From: Knoellia locipacati
GTDB taxonomy: Bacteria; Actinomycetota; Actinomycetes; Actinomycetales; Dermatophilaceae
DNA length: 64,000 nt
Reading direction: 5' to 3'
Assembly (NCBI RefSeq): GCF_007992835.1
Contig: NZ_BKBA01000009.1
Coordinates: 124,001-188,000, forward strand
The stretch's first letter is position 1, and the number at the start of each line of letters is the position of its first letter. Shown here piece by piece: positions 51,919 through 61,260 of the stretch. A program made the position numbers and the translations under genes. The notes beneath the pieces were generated by a model, which saw only the letters and a program-made list of their open reading frames with translations, had not been told where the DNA came from and searched no databases.

Positions 51919-53639
51919 CAGGCTCCTGATGTCGAGAGGGCGGACCGCACCTGGCTCAGACCACGGTGGTGGCTGGTGAGGTGCAGGCGGAGGACGGGGC
52001 GGTCGTGCTCGGCGAGGACCTGGGCGTCGCCGCCCGCCTGTGCCGCGATGAACTCGCCGAACGTGAAGTCCCGGCCCGGGACGGCGAGGTCCTCGTCGGG
52101 CTCGGCGGTGACCTGGATGAAGACGCCGTTGGCCGGACCGCCCTTGTGGTACTGGCCGGTCGAGTGCAGGAACCGGGGTCCCCACCCGAACGTCACCGGA
52201 CGTCCCGTGTGGTCGAAGAGGGTGCGGGCCACGTGCTCGAGGTCGGCGTCCTCCTCGCGGTCGAGGTAGGCCATGACGGCGACGTAGCCGCTCGACTCGT
52301 CGAGCTGTGCCAGCAGCGCGGTCACGGCACCCGGCAGGGTGTGGGCGTCGCCGAGCCAGTCGCCACCCAGGGTCCGGACCTCCACGGAGCCGTCGACGAA
52401 CGCCGGCTCCTCGGCGGCCGAGCCGGCCTGGTCGAGCAGGCCGCGGGCGGCCTTCTTGGCGCTCTCGACGTCGGGCTGGTCGAAGGGGTTGATCCCCAGG
52501 AGCCTCCCGGCGACGGCCGTGGCGACCTCCCAGAGGAGCATCTGGGCGCCCAGGCTGCCGGACACGGAGATGAGCGAACCGGAGTCGCCGAGGTGGGCCT
52601 CGGGGACGTCGTCGCCGGGGCCGGGCTGCTCCGCCGCGATCGAGTCGGGGTGCCGGGGCAGGCCGTGGGTGTCGACGGTGAGGTCGGCGTCGTTGTCGTG
52701 CTCGTCGGCCGACGACACGAGTCGCACGACGTTGGCGTCGGCGTAGGTGTGCGTCGGGGCGTCACCGTCGGCGACCACCGGCAGGATGCCGGTGCCGTCC
52801 TTGCCGGTGGACTCGGCGATGAGCTGCTCGGCCCATGCGCCGAACCCGACGTTCTCGGTGCCGGCGTCGACGAGGACGAGCTTGTCGCGCAGGGGCTCGG
52901 TGCCACCCATCGCCGCACCGAGACGCAGGGCAGGATTGCCCTCGTCGTCGGCTGCCAGGAGGTCGGCGACGGCCTCGGCGTCGTCGAGCAGGGCCCCGAC
53001 GTCCGCGCCAGCCAGGCCGGACGGCACGAGGCCGAAGGCGGTGAGCGCGGAGTAGCGGCCGCCCACGTCGGGGTCGGCGTTGATGACGCGGTAGCCGGCG
53101 GCGCGGGCCTCGGCGTCGAGCGGGCTGCCCGGGTCCGTGACGACGACGATCCGCCGGGTCGGGTCGATGCCGGCCTCGGTGAACGCCGCCTCGAAGGCGC
53201 GGCGCTGCGAGTCGGTCTCGACGGTGGAGCCCGACTTCGACGAGACCACGACGGCGGTCCGGTCGAGGTGCGTCGAGACCGCGCGACGGACCACGTCGGG
53301 GGCCGACGAGTCGAGGACGACGATGTCGACCCCGGCCGTCGCGCAGATGACCTCGGGGGCCAGGGACGAGCCGCCCATGCCGCAGAGCACGATGCGGGAC
53401 ACGCCGTCCTCTCGCAGCTCCTCGCGCAGTGCGGAGATCTCACCGAGCAGGGGCCGGGACGAACGGGGGAGCCCGACCCACGACAGGCGCTTGCTCGCCT
53501 CGTCCTCGGCTGCCTCGCCCCAGAGGGTGGCGTCCTGGGCGAAGATCCGGCTCGCGACCCGGTCCGAGACCAGGGTGGGCACGTGGGCCGCGATGGCGTC
53601 GGCCGCGGCCCCGCGGGCGCTGACCTCGAGGCTGCTCAT
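51918..53639 (-). CDS. pgi: Glucose-6-phosphate isomerase
   Basis: A 573-residue isomerase of the form found in actinobacterial pentose phosphate clusters. The first SIS-type segment [16 protein letters not shown], the [14 protein letters not shown] loop and the C-terminal [19 protein letters not shown] region with catalytic His/Lys are visible. It interconverts glucose-6-P and fructose-6-P. Its start overlaps the tal stop by 4 bp. Confidence 0.93.
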   Translation of the reverse strand: MSSLEVSARGAAADAIAAHVPTLVSDRVASRIFAQDATLWGEAAEDEASKRLSWVGLPRSSRPLLGEISALREELREDGVSRIVLCGMGGSSLAPEVICATAGVDIVVLDSSAPDVVRRAVSTHLDRTAVVVSSKSGSTVETDSQRRAFEAAFTEAGIDPTRRIVVVTDPGSPLDAEARAAGYRVINADPDVGGRYSALTAFGLVPSGLAGADVGALLDDAEAVADLLAADDEGNPALRLGAAMGGTEPLRDKLVLVDAGTENVGFGAWAEQLIAESTGKDGTGILPVVADGDAPTHTYADANVVRLVSSADEHDNDADLTVDTHGLPRHPDSIAAEQPGPGDDVPEAHLGDSGSLISVSGSLGAQMLLWEVATAVAGRLLGINPFDQPDVESAKKAARGLLDQAGSAAEEPAFVDGSVEVRTLGGDWLGDAHTLPGAVTALLAQLDESSGYVAVMAYLDREEDADLEHVARTLFDHTGRPVTFGWGPRFLHSTGQYHKGGPANGVFIQVTAEPDEDLAVPGRDFTFGEFIAAQAGGDAQVLAEHDRPVLRLHLTSHHRGLSQVRSALSTSGA

Positions 53640-54760
53640 CGAGCGGCCTTGTCGAGCTCGGCCTGCACGCCCGCGAGCAGCTCCTCCCACGACTTCTCGA
53701 ACTTGTCCACGCCTTCCTTCTCGAGCTGGGCGGTGACTTCCGAGTACGAGATGCCGAGACGCTCGAGGGCGTCGAGCACCTCCGAGGACTCCTCATAGGT
53801 GCCCTCGATCGTGTTGCCGGTGATCTCGCCGTGGTCCTTGACCGCGTCGAGAGTCTTCTCGGGCATGGTGTTGACGGTGCCGGGCGCGACGAGCTCGGTG
53901 ACGTACATGGTGTCCGGGTATGCCGGGTCCTTGACTCCCGTGGACGCCCACAGCGGCCGCTGCGGCTTGGCACCGTCGGCCTCGAGGTTCTTCCAGCGCG
54001 GGGTCGAGAAGACCTCCTCGTAGGCCTGGTAGGCCAGACGCGCGTTGGCGATGGCCGCCTTGCCCTTGAGCTTCTTGGCGGCGTCCGCGTGCTCGCCCTC
54101 GATGGCGTCGAGGCGCTTGTCGACCTCGGAGTCGACGCGTGACACGAAGAACGACGCCACGGACGCGATGGTGGTGATGTCCTTGCCGGCCTCGCGGGCC
54201 TGCTCGAGACCGGTGAGGAAGGCGTTCATCACCGCGCGGTAGCGGTCGAGGCTGAAGATCAGCGTGACGTTGACCGAGATGCCCTCGGCGACGACCTGGG
54301 TGATCGCGGGCAGACCCTCGACGGTCGCGGGGATCTTGACGAGCAGGTTGGGGCGGTCCACGAGGTCGCGGAGCTCCTTGGCCTGGGCGACGGTCCGGTC
54401 GGTGTCGGCCGCGAGTCGCGGGTCGACCTCGATCGACACGCGGCCGTCGAGGCCGTCGGTCGCCTCGAACACCGGGAGCAGGACGTCGCAGGCGTCACGG
54501 ACGTCCTGCGAGGTCATGGCGGTGACGGCGTCGTCGAGGGTGCTGTTGTCGGCGGCGAGCTGGGCGACCTGCTCGCTGTAGCTCTCGCCGTCGGAGAGGG
54601 CGACCTGGAAGATCGACGGGTTGGTCGTCACGCCGACGACGCCCTTGGTGTCGATGACCTCCTGGAGGTTGCCCGAGGTGAGGCGCTCCCGGCTGAGGTC
54701 GTCGAGCCAGATGGAGACGCCGTTGTCGGCGAGGGCCTTGAGTGCGGTGTTGTCCGTCAT
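53636..54760 (-). CDS. tal: Transaldolase
   Basis: A 374-residue transaldolase of the non-oxidative pentose phosphate pathway. [15 protein letters not shown] and [13 protein letters not shown] start the barrel; the Schiff-base Lys lies in [28 protein letters not shown] and [15 protein letters not shown] follow. ATG 54760 is five bases after the tkt stop. Coupled to pgi downstream. Confidence 0.97.
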   Translation of the reverse strand: MTDNTALKALADNGVSIWLDDLSRERLTSGNLQEVIDTKGVVGVTTNPSIFQVALSDGESYSEQVAQLAADNSTLDDAVTAMTSQDVRDACDVLLPVFEATDGLDGRVSIEVDPRLAADTDRTVAQAKELRDLVDRPNLLVKIPATVEGLPAITQVVAEGISVNVTLIFSLDRYRAVMNAFLTGLEQAREAGKDITTIASVASFFVSRVDSEVDKRLDAIEGEHADAAKKLKGKAAIANARLAYQAYEEVFSTPRWKNLEADGAKPQRPLWASTGVKDPAYPDTMYVTELVAPGTVNTMPEKTLDAVKDHGEITGNTIEGTYEESSEVLDALERLGISYSEVTAQLEKEGVDKFEKSWEELLAGVQAELDKAAR

Positions 54761-54765
54761 GGGAC

Positions 54766-57078
54766 TCACTTCCCAGCCTTGGCCGCAGACTTGCGGGCAG
54801 GCTTCTTGGTGGTGGGCACGTCGGTGCCGGTGTCCTTGCGACTGCGGGGTGCGGTCTCGGTGGGTCCGGCGACGCCGGCACCCGCCTTGGCCGCCTTGAT
54901 CGAGTCCGTGGCCGCCTTGACGACGGCCTCGGGGGTGAAGCCGAACTCGGTGAAGAGGGTCTTGGCGTCGGCCGAGGCGCCGAAGTGCTCGATGCTGATC
55001 GAGCGGCCGGCGTCGCCGACGATCTCGCGCCAGCCCTGGGCCACACCGGCCTCGACGCTGACACGGGCACGCACGGCCGGGGGCAGGACCTTGTCGCGGT
55101 AGCTCTTGGTCTGCTCCTCGAACCACTCGCGGCACGGCATCGAGACGACGCGAGTGCGGACCCCGGACTTCTCCAGGGCGAGGCGGGCGTCGAGGGCGAC
55201 GGAGACCTCGGAGCCGGTGGCCACGAGGATGACCTCGGGGGCCTGCTTGCCGTCGTCGCCGCCGTCGATGAGGACGTAGCCGCCCTTGGCGACGTTGCTC
55301 GCCTTGGCGTGCGTGGAACGGTCGACCGTCGGCAGCGCCTGACGGCTCAGCGCGAGGGCCGCCGGGCGGGCGTTGCGCAGGACCGCGCCCCACGCCGCCG
55401 ACGTCTCGTTGGCGTCGGCCGGGCGGACGACGTCGAGCCCGGGCATGGCCCGCAGCGAGGCGAGGTGCTCGATCGGCTGGTGCGTCGGGCCGTCCTCGCC
55501 GAGACCGATCGAGTCGTGCGTCCACACGAAGGTCACAGGCAGCTGCTGGATGGCGGCGAGGCGCACGGCGGGGCGCATGTAGTCCGAGAAGACGAGGAAC
55601 GTGCCGCCGTAGGGGCGGGTGAGGCCCTCGAGCGCGATCCCGTTGAGGATCATGCCCATGCCGTTCTCGCGGATGCCGAAGTGGAGCGTGCGGCCGTAGG
55701 GGCCGCCCTTCCACTCGGACGTCTGCTTCGACTTCGGGACGAAGGACGGCTCGCCGGCCATCGTCGTGTTGTTGGACTCCGCGAGGTCGGCCGAGCCACC
55801 CCACAGCTCGGGCATGACCGGTGCGAGGGCGCCGAGGACCTTGCCGGAGGCGGCGCGGGTCGCGATGCCCTTCTCGTCGGCCGGGAACGTCGGCAGGGCG
55901 GCGTCGAGACCGTCGGGGAGCTCGCCGGCGACGAGCCGGTCGAGGAGGGCGGCGGCGTCCTTGTTCTTGCGACGCCACGCCGCGTAGCCCTTGTTCCAGT
56001 CCTTGTGCGCCGCCTTGCCGCGGGCCTTGACCTTGCGGGCGTGCGCGAGGACGTCCTTGTCGACCTCGAAGGTCTTCTTGGGGTCGAAGCCGAGCAGTCC
56101 CTTGAGACCGGCGATCTCCTCGTCACCCAGGGCGGAGCCGTGCGACTTGCCGGTGCCCTTCTTGGTGGGCGAGGGCCACGCGATGACCGTGTGCAGGCGC
56201 ACGAGGGTCGGGCGCGACGACTTCTTGCTGGCGTTGAGGGCGGTGAGCAGGGCGTCGACGTCCTCGACGTAGTCGACCGTGCCCGCCGGGTCGTTGCTCT
56301 GGCGCCAGTCGACGTCGACGACCTCCCAGCCGTAGGACTCGTAGCGCTTGGCCACGTCCTCGGAGAAGGAGATGTCGGTGTCGTCCTCGATCGAGATCTG
56401 GTTGGCGTCGTAGACGACCGTGAGGTTGCCGAGCTCCTGGTGGCCGGCGAGCGAGCTGGCTTCGCTGGCCACACCCTCCATGAGGTCGCCGTCGGAGGCG
56501 ATGACCCACACGTGGTGGTCGAACGGGCTCTGGCCCGCCTTGGCGTCGGGGTCGAGGAGGCCGCGCTGGCGGCGCTGGGCCATCGCCATGCCCACGGCGG
56601 AGGCGAGGCCGGAGCCGAGCGGGCCGGTGGTGATCTCGACACCGGGGGTGTGGTGCACCTCGGGGTGGCCGGGGGTGAGCGATCCCCACGTGCGCAGCGA
56701 CTTGAGGTCCTTGAGCTCGAGCCCGTAGCCGGACAGGTAGAGCTGGATGTACTGGGTGAGGCTCGAGTGGCCGCACGAGAGCACGAAGCGGTCGCGACCC
56801 AGCCACGTGGGGTCGGACGGGTCGTGCGTCATGACGTTCTGGAAGAGCAGGTATGCCGCGGGCGCCAGGCTCATGGCCGTGCCGGGGTGGCCGTTGCCGA
56901 CCTTCTGGACCGAGTCGGCAGCCAGGACGCGCACGGTGTCGACCGCACGGACGTCGAGGTCGCTCCACTTCGCCTTGCGAGCCGTGGGACGCGCGAGCTG
57001 GTTCGAGCGCTGGGGCTTGGCAACGGTGGTGGCGCGGCGGGCGCTGGCCCGGCCTGCCTTCGTCGTGGTGGTGGACAC
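54766..57078 (-). CDS. tkt: Transketolase with basic N- and C-terminal tails
   Basis: A 770-residue transketolase, about 70-100 longer than usual. The ThDP-binding GDGDLMEGV-like segment ([19 protein letters not shown]), [35 protein letters not shown] and CREWFEEQ motifs mark the three domains. Extra sequence lies at both ends: a Thr/Arg/Ala/Lys start ([18 protein letters not shown]) and a C-terminal tail ending [16 protein letters not shown] 57078 has GAGAGG upstream, which supports the long N-terminus. It is the first gene of tkt-tal-pgi-zwf-opcA-pgl. Confidence 0.96.
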   Translation of the reverse strand: MSTTTTKAGRASARRATTVAKPQRSNQLARPTARKAKWSDLDVRAVDTVRVLAADSVQKVGNGHPGTAMSLAPAAYLLFQNVMTHDPSDPTWLGRDRFVLSCGHSSLTQYIQLYLSGYGLELKDLKSLRTWGSLTPGHPEVHHTPGVEITTGPLGSGLASAVGMAMAQRRQRGLLDPDAKAGQSPFDHHVWVIASDGDLMEGVASEASSLAGHQELGNLTVVYDANQISIEDDTDISFSEDVAKRYESYGWEVVDVDWRQSNDPAGTVDYVEDVDALLTALNASKKSSRPTLVRLHTVIAWPSPTKKGTGKSHGSALGDEEIAGLKGLLGFDPKKTFEVDKDVLAHARKVKARGKAAHKDWNKGYAAWRRKNKDAAALLDRLVAGELPDGLDAALPTFPADEKGIATRAASGKVLGALAPVMPELWGGSADLAESNNTTMAGEPSFVPKSKQTSEWKGGPYGRTLHFGIRENGMGMILNGIALEGLTRPYGGTFLVFSDYMRPAVRLAAIQQLPVTFVWTHDSIGLGEDGPTHQPIEHLASLRAMPGLDVVRPADANETSAAWGAVLRNARPAALALSRQALPTVDRSTHAKASNVAKGGYVLIDGGDDGKQAPEVILVATGSEVSVALDARLALEKSGVRTRVVSMPCREWFEEQTKSYRDKVLPPAVRARVSVEAGVAQGWREIVGDAGRSISIEHFGASADAKTLFTEFGFTPEAVVKAATDSIKAAKAGAGVAGPTETAPRSRKDTGTDVPTTKKPARKSAAKAGK

Positions 57079-57237
57079 GTGGAGCCTCTCTGACGTGGCG
57101 GCATTGTGATGCAGGTCAAACGATCGATCCCACCCTAGACCGCGCTTTCACCCAACGGACGACCGTGTCTCGCTGCATGGGTGGCCACCGTTAGACTCGC
57201 ATCGACCGACCGCTCCAGAGCACCCCCGAAGGACGCC

Positions 57238-58182
57238 GTGGCAACCGCCCCGATCACCACCGCCTCGTCGGCCCGACCGACGTCGGGCTGGAAGCGATCG
57301 GTCGGCAACTACGTCGCGCTGACCAAGCCCCGCATCATCGAGCTGCTGCTCGTGACGACGGTTCCGGTGATGTTCCTCGCCGAGCGCGGTGTCCCCGACC
57401 TCTGGCTCGTCGTGGCCACCCTCATCGGCGGCACGTTGAGCGCCGGAGCGGCCAACACCTTCAACTGCGTCTACGACCGCGACATCGACGCGCTCATGGA
57501 CCGCACCCGCAACCGGCCGATGGTGACGGGCGAGATCAGCCCCCGCGCCGGTGTCGTCTTCGGGTCCGCCCTCACGGTCGTCTCGACCGTGTGGTTCCTC
57601 GTCCTGGTCAACCTCGCGTCGGCGCTGCTGTCGCTCGCGGCGATCGCGTTGTACGCCGTCCTCTACACGATGGTGCTCAAGCGACGCACCCCGCAGAACA
57701 TCGTCTGGGGCGGTGTGGCCGGCTGCATGCCGACCCTCATCGGCTGGTCGGCCGTCACGGGTGGCGTGGGCTGGCCGGCGGTCATCCTCTTCCTCGTGAT
57801 CTTCTTCTGGACGCCGCCGCACTACTGGCCGCTGTCCATGGCGTTCAAGGACGACTACGCCAACGCGCACGTCCCGATGCTCCCCGTCGAGCGCGGCGCC
57901 GTCGCGGTCGCCCGTCAGATCGTCGCCTACAGCTGGGTCATGGTGGCCGTCTCGCTGGCGCTCGTGCCGGTGGCCGACATGGGCTGGGTCTACCTCGTCG
58001 CTGCCGTCGTCAGCGGGGTCGTCTTCGTGGGTGAGGCGCACCGGCTGCTCCGTCTGGCCAAGCAGGGTGCCGCGACCAAGGTGCTCAAGCCGATGCGCCT
58101 GTTCCACTTCTCGATCACCTACGTGACGCTGCTGTTCCTCGCGGTCGCCGTCGACCCGCTGGTCCACATCGCCATCGGCTGA
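57238..58182 (+). CDS. ctaB: Protoheme IX farnesyltransferase (heme O synthase)
   Basis: A 314-residue UbiA-family prenyltransferase with about nine membrane segments. Metal-diphosphate motifs [20 protein letters not shown] and [19 protein letters not shown] are intact. It farnesylates heme b to heme O for cytochrome oxidase. I chose GTG 57238, which has GAAGGA upstream; GTG 57181 would precede a TTAGACT element that may be the -10 box. Divergent to tkt, an arrangement common in actinobacteria. The 3' end overlaps the convergent MFS gene by 64 bp. Confidence 0.94.
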   Translation: MATAPITTASSARPTSGWKRSVGNYVALTKPRIIELLLVTTVPVMFLAERGVPDLWLVVATLIGGTLSAGAANTFNCVYDRDIDALMDRTRNRPMVTGEISPRAGVVFGSALTVVSTVWFLVLVNLASALLSLAAIALYAVLYTMVLKRRTPQNIVWGGVAGCMPTLIGWSAVTGGVGWPAVILFLVIFFWTPPHYWPLSMAFKDDYANAHVPMLPVERGAVAVARQIVAYSWVMVAVSLALVPVADMGWVYLVAAVVSGVVFVGEAHRLLRLAKQGAATKVLKPMRLFHFSITYVTLLFLAVAVDPLVHIAIG

Positions 58183-59417
58183 CCCGGCATCGACCGTCCC
58201 CTGCGGTAGGGGCCCACGAACACCGACAGCGAGCACAGGGCGTGCAGGGCACCCATGAGCAGGATCGTCTCGCGGACACCGAGCCACGTGCCGAGTGCTC
58301 CGGCGACGAGACCCGCCAGCGGCATCGTCCCGAAGTTGAGGACGGCCGACGTGGCCGTGGTGCGGCCGAGCAGCTCGGCCGGCACGTAGCGCATCGTGAA
58401 CGACCGTCGCACGACGTTGGCGCCCACGACACCCACGCCCACGACGAGCGACCCCACGCCGACGAGCGCCGCGCCGGGTCCGGGCCAGGCCAGGCCGACG
58501 AGCAGGGCTGGCGGACCGCCGAGGACCTGCAGCCAGCGCAGCGCCCCGGCGTTCCCGAGCCACGTGGTCGTCCGGGTCGCGACGGTGGCGCCGAGGAGGC
58601 CACCGACGGCGCCGACGGCCATGACGAGCCCGACGGAGCCGGGCTCCAGTCCGAGGTCGCGGACCATGAAGAGCACGAGCAGCGCGCCGTACCCGGTGAG
58701 CGCGAAGTTGCTCACCCCTCCCTGGATCGAGAAGAACCGGAGGAAGGGGTCGCGGGCGACGATCGAGACGCCCTCGCGCACCTGGGTCCACATGGGCCGG
58801 CGGGCCGGCTGGTCGGTGGCGGGAGCGAGCTCGTCCGGCCGCATCCGCGCGAGGCACACGAAGGACGCGAGGTAACCCACGACGTCGATGACGACGGCAT
58901 ACGCCGCCGAGAAGATCTGGACGAGAAGGCCACCGACACCGGGCCCGCCGATCTGCATCGCGGACTCGGTCCCGAAGAGCCGCGCGTTGGCGCGCTCGAG
59001 GTCGTCGCTCGCGACGACACGGGGGAGGAAGGCCGCGTATGCCGTCCGGAAGAAGACCGTGGAGCAGCCGACTCCCAGCGCGGCCACGACGAGGTGGGGG
59101 AGGGTGAGCACCCCGGCGGCCCAGGCCACCGGCACCGTCCCGATGGCCGCGGCGGCGGCGAGGTCGGCCGCCATCATGACGCGGCGGGGGTCCGAGCGGT
59201 CGACCCAGGCGCCGGCGAAGAGGCCGAGCACGAGCCACGGAAGCCAGATCGCGCCGGCGAGCAGGCCCATCCAGAACGGCCCTGCGTCGAACTGCGTGAC
59301 GGCGATGAGCGGGAGGACGACGGTCGTCGTCATCGACCCGAGGACGCTGATCCCCTCGCCGGCCCAGAAGAGGGTGAAGTTGCGGTTGGCCCCCAGCGGG
59401 GGTGGCTGGGTCCTCAC
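58119..59417 (-). CDS. MFS transporter
   Basis: A 432-residue 12-TM major-facilitator protein of the enterobactin-exporter-like (MFS_3) group: [20 protein letters not shown] at the start, the loop-2 motif [14 protein letters not shown], and [20 protein letters not shown]. Such proteins export drugs or siderophores. GTG 59417 overlaps the stop of the regulator gene by 4 bp (GTGA), so both are one unit. The C-terminus reaches 64 bp into the convergent ctaB gene. Confidence 0.87.
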   Translation of the reverse strand: MRTQPPPLGANRNFTLFWAGEGISVLGSMTTTVVLPLIAVTQFDAGPFWMGLLAGAIWLPWLVLGLFAGAWVDRSDPRRVMMAADLAAAAAIGTVPVAWAAGVLTLPHLVVAALGVGCSTVFFRTAYAAFLPRVVASDDLERANARLFGTESAMQIGGPGVGGLLVQIFSAAYAVVIDVVGYLASFVCLARMRPDELAPATDQPARRPMWTQVREGVSIVARDPFLRFFSIQGGVSNFALTGYGALLVLFMVRDLGLEPGSVGLVMAVGAVGGLLGATVATRTTTWLGNAGALRWLQVLGGPPALLVGLAWPGPGAALVGVGSLVVGVGVVGANVVRRSFTMRYVPAELLGRTTATSAVLNFGTMPLAGLVAGALGTWLGVRETILLMGALHALCSLSVFVGPYRRGRSMPGQPMAMWTSGSTATARNSSVT

Positions 59418-60022
59418 GGCTGCGCCGGGAAGCCGCGGGCGAAGACGAAGACCGACTCGCGCTCGACCCCGTCGTCGGGCACCTCGCGCCGGCTCCAGCG
59501 AAGGAGCACGTCGACGACCTCCTCGGCCACGACGCGGAGCTCGTCGGGGGAGAGGCGCAGCCAGTGCTGGGTCGCGAAGGCCGCGTCGTCCCAGTCCGGC
59601 ACGGTGGCGGCGTTGCCGTTCCACTCCTGCACCCGCTCGAACTGTCGCTGCACGGTGAGCGCCTCGGCGGCGTACGCGGCGGTGACGGCGGCCGTGTCGG
59701 AGGCGAAGTCCGCGCGCGACCACCGCGTGCCGGGGTCGACGAGGCGCCACCAGCGCTCGCGCCGGTCCTTGGCCAGCTCCGGTGCCTCCGCGACGAGCCC
59801 GGCCTCCGCGAGCACCTTGAGGTGGTGGCTGGCGGAGCCGACGGCCTGACCGGTGCGGGCGGCGAGGCCGGAGGCGGTGGAGGGCCCGTCGACCTTGAGC
59901 GCGTCCATCATCCGGGAGCGGAAGGGGTTGGCCATGGCCGAGAGGGCCTTGGCGTCGGTGATCGTGCGCACCCCGTGGGCGGGGTCGGGGGAGGGACGGG
60001 CGGGTCGTTCGTCGCGGGTCAT
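59414..60022 (-). CDS. ArsR-like HTH transcriptional regulator
   Basis: A 202-residue regulator. The N-terminal winged helix reads ALSAMANPFRSRMMDALKVD, then helix-turn-helix GLAARTGQAVGSASHHLKVL and wing RRERWWRLVD; the remainder is a helical domain probably for dimerisation and ligand binding. ATG 60022 is chosen to place about 20 residues before the HTH; no ribosome-binding site is visible, so the transcript may be short-leadered. Immediately followed by the MFS gene, suggesting that it controls the transporter. Confidence 0.82.
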   Translation of the reverse strand: MTRDERPARPSPDPAHGVRTITDAKALSAMANPFRSRMMDALKVDGPSTASGLAARTGQAVGSASHHLKVLAEAGLVAEAPELAKDRRERWWRLVDPGTRWSRADFASDTAAVTAAYAAEALTVQRQFERVQEWNGNAATVPDWDDAAFATQHWLRLSPDELRVVAEEVVDVLLRWSRREVPDDGVERESVFVFARGFPAQP

Positions 60023-60039
60023 GTCGAGGACGATAGACC

Positions 60040-60072
60040 CACAAGAACTCTTGTGCAACTAGTCTTGTGCAA
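60040..60072. promoter_or_regulatory. Candidate operator of the HTH/MFS unit
   Basis: CACAAGAACTCTTGTG (60040-60055) is an inverted repeat with 6-base arms, and CTTGTGCAA occurs twice, at 60050 and 60064. The cluster lies just upstream of the regulator start and overlaps the last codons of ctaA. Its AT content and repeat layout fit autoregulation by the ArsR-like protein. Confidence 0.55.
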
Positions 60073-60946
60073 TCTCCCGCAGCGACACGATGCCGTTCGT
60101 CAGGGCGACGACGAGGGCGGCGGCGCCGAACATGTGGGTGAGGACGAGGACCTCGGGCAGGTCGGTGAGGTACTGCACGTAGCCGATGAGGCCCTGGGCG
60201 AGGGTGACGAGCAGGACGGTGCGCCAGGCGGTGCCCACGGAGCGGGGCGCCGACGACAGCCGGGTGGCCAGCCAGACGGCCACGACGAGCCCGATGAAGA
60301 GCATGACCGCGTCGGCGTGCAGCCACGAGATCGTGCGCGGGTCGAAGCCGAACCGCGCGGGTGCGTCGGCGTCTCCCGAGTGGGGTCCGGAGCCGGTGAC
60401 GACCGTGCCGAGCGTGAGCACCACCGCGGCGACGCCGCAGGTGAGCCACGCGACGCGGCGGACGAGGTCGTGGACGAGGAGTCGCGGCTCGCCGTCGCCC
60501 TCGTCTCGGACGAACCACAGGTATGCCGCGGCGGCCACGAGCGAGGCGGAGACGAGGAAGTGCGCCGCCACCGTCACGGGGTGGAGCTCGGTGAGGACGG
60601 TGACGCCGCCGAGGAGGGCCTGCACGGCCACGCCGACGAGGACGGTCACGGCGGCGATCTTGAGGCGCCGCACCGGTGTCCACTTCCACACCGCCCAGAC
60701 CGCGAGGATCGCGACGACGGTGAGGACGCTCGTCAGGGTGCGGTTGCCGAACTCGATGACCTTGTGGATGCCCTCGGCCTGCTCGCGCACCGGGACGTAG
60801 GAGCCGGGCACGCACTCGGGCCACGTGGGGCACCCGAGGCCGCTGCCGGTGAGCCGCACGAGGCCGCCGGACACGATGATGCCGACCTGTGCCACGAGGT
60901 TGGCGAGCAGGATGTGGCGGTGGATCCGGGGGATGGGCTTCCTCAC
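60059..60946 (-). CDS. ctaA: Heme A synthase
   Basis: A 295-residue CtaA/COX15 with eight membrane segments, converting heme O to heme A. The heme-ligand His residues appear in RIHRHILL, ELHPVTVAAHF, SWLHADAV and LTHMFGAA, and the Gram-positive-type Cys pair in GLGCPTWPECVPG. GTG 60946 gives a protein starting directly before the first TM; a long open frame upstream is probably not coding. It works with CtaB, encoded 2 kb away on the other strand. Confidence 0.93.
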   Translation of the reverse strand: MRKPIPRIHRHILLANLVAQVGIIVSGGLVRLTGSGLGCPTWPECVPGSYVPVREQAEGIHKVIEFGNRTLTSVLTVVAILAVWAVWKWTPVRRLKIAAVTVLVGVAVQALLGGVTVLTELHPVTVAAHFLVSASLVAAAAYLWFVRDEGDGEPRLLVHDLVRRVAWLTCGVAAVVLTLGTVVTGSGPHSGDADAPARFGFDPRTISWLHADAVMLFIGLVVAVWLATRLSSAPRSVGTAWRTVLLVTLAQGLIGYVQYLTDLPEVLVLTHMFGAAALVVALTNGIVSLREIAQD

Positions 60947-61038
60947 CCCCGCAGGGTAGGCGAGCGAGCCGTGCGCGCCCACGCCGGGCACTGCGTGGAG
61001 GGCCTGTCCAAGGGGTTTCCGGAGCACCGATGCGCCGT

Positions 61039-61065
61039 TTGACCGTTTCTTGACCGTGGCTTGAC
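61039..61065 (+). promoter_or_regulatory. Three TTGAC repeats at exact 11-bp spacing
   Basis: TTGAC occurs at 61039, 61050 and 61061, the first two extended as TTGACCGT. Eleven-base direct repeats are the layout bound by OmpR/PhoB-family activators such as PhoP or AfsR. The site is in the 314-bp gap between divergent ctaA and the M4 protease gene; the rest of that gap has no gene. Confidence 0.5.
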
Positions 61066-61216
61066 TTCGGGTGTGCCCGCGCCGGACAAGGTCCGAGTTT
61101 GGCAAAGGATTGGTCAGATTCGTTGACGCACTCCGGCGTGCGCCGGTTGGGTCGGAGCGCGCCGAAGCCCGTGGCACACCCGAGGCCACACCGGAGGGGG
61201 ACGACGCACCACCCGT

Positions 61217-61240
61217 GGCAGCACGTCACCACGTGCTGCC
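61217..61240 (+). promoter_or_regulatory. 5' leader hairpin directly before the M4 protease ribosome-binding site
   Basis: GGCAGCACGT and ACGTGCTGCC form a 10-bp perfect stem with loop CACC. It ends about seven bases before GAGAAGAGG, the ribosome-binding region of the protease gene. It could stabilise the mRNA or limit translation. Confidence 0.5.
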
Positions 61241-61260
61241 CGACCGAGAAGAGGCACGAC

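Noticed and set aside
57181-57237. Earlier GTG start for ctaB.
   Set aside because: It lacks a ribosome-binding site and the stretch includes a TTAGACT promoter-like element; GTG 57238 has GAAGGA at good spacing.
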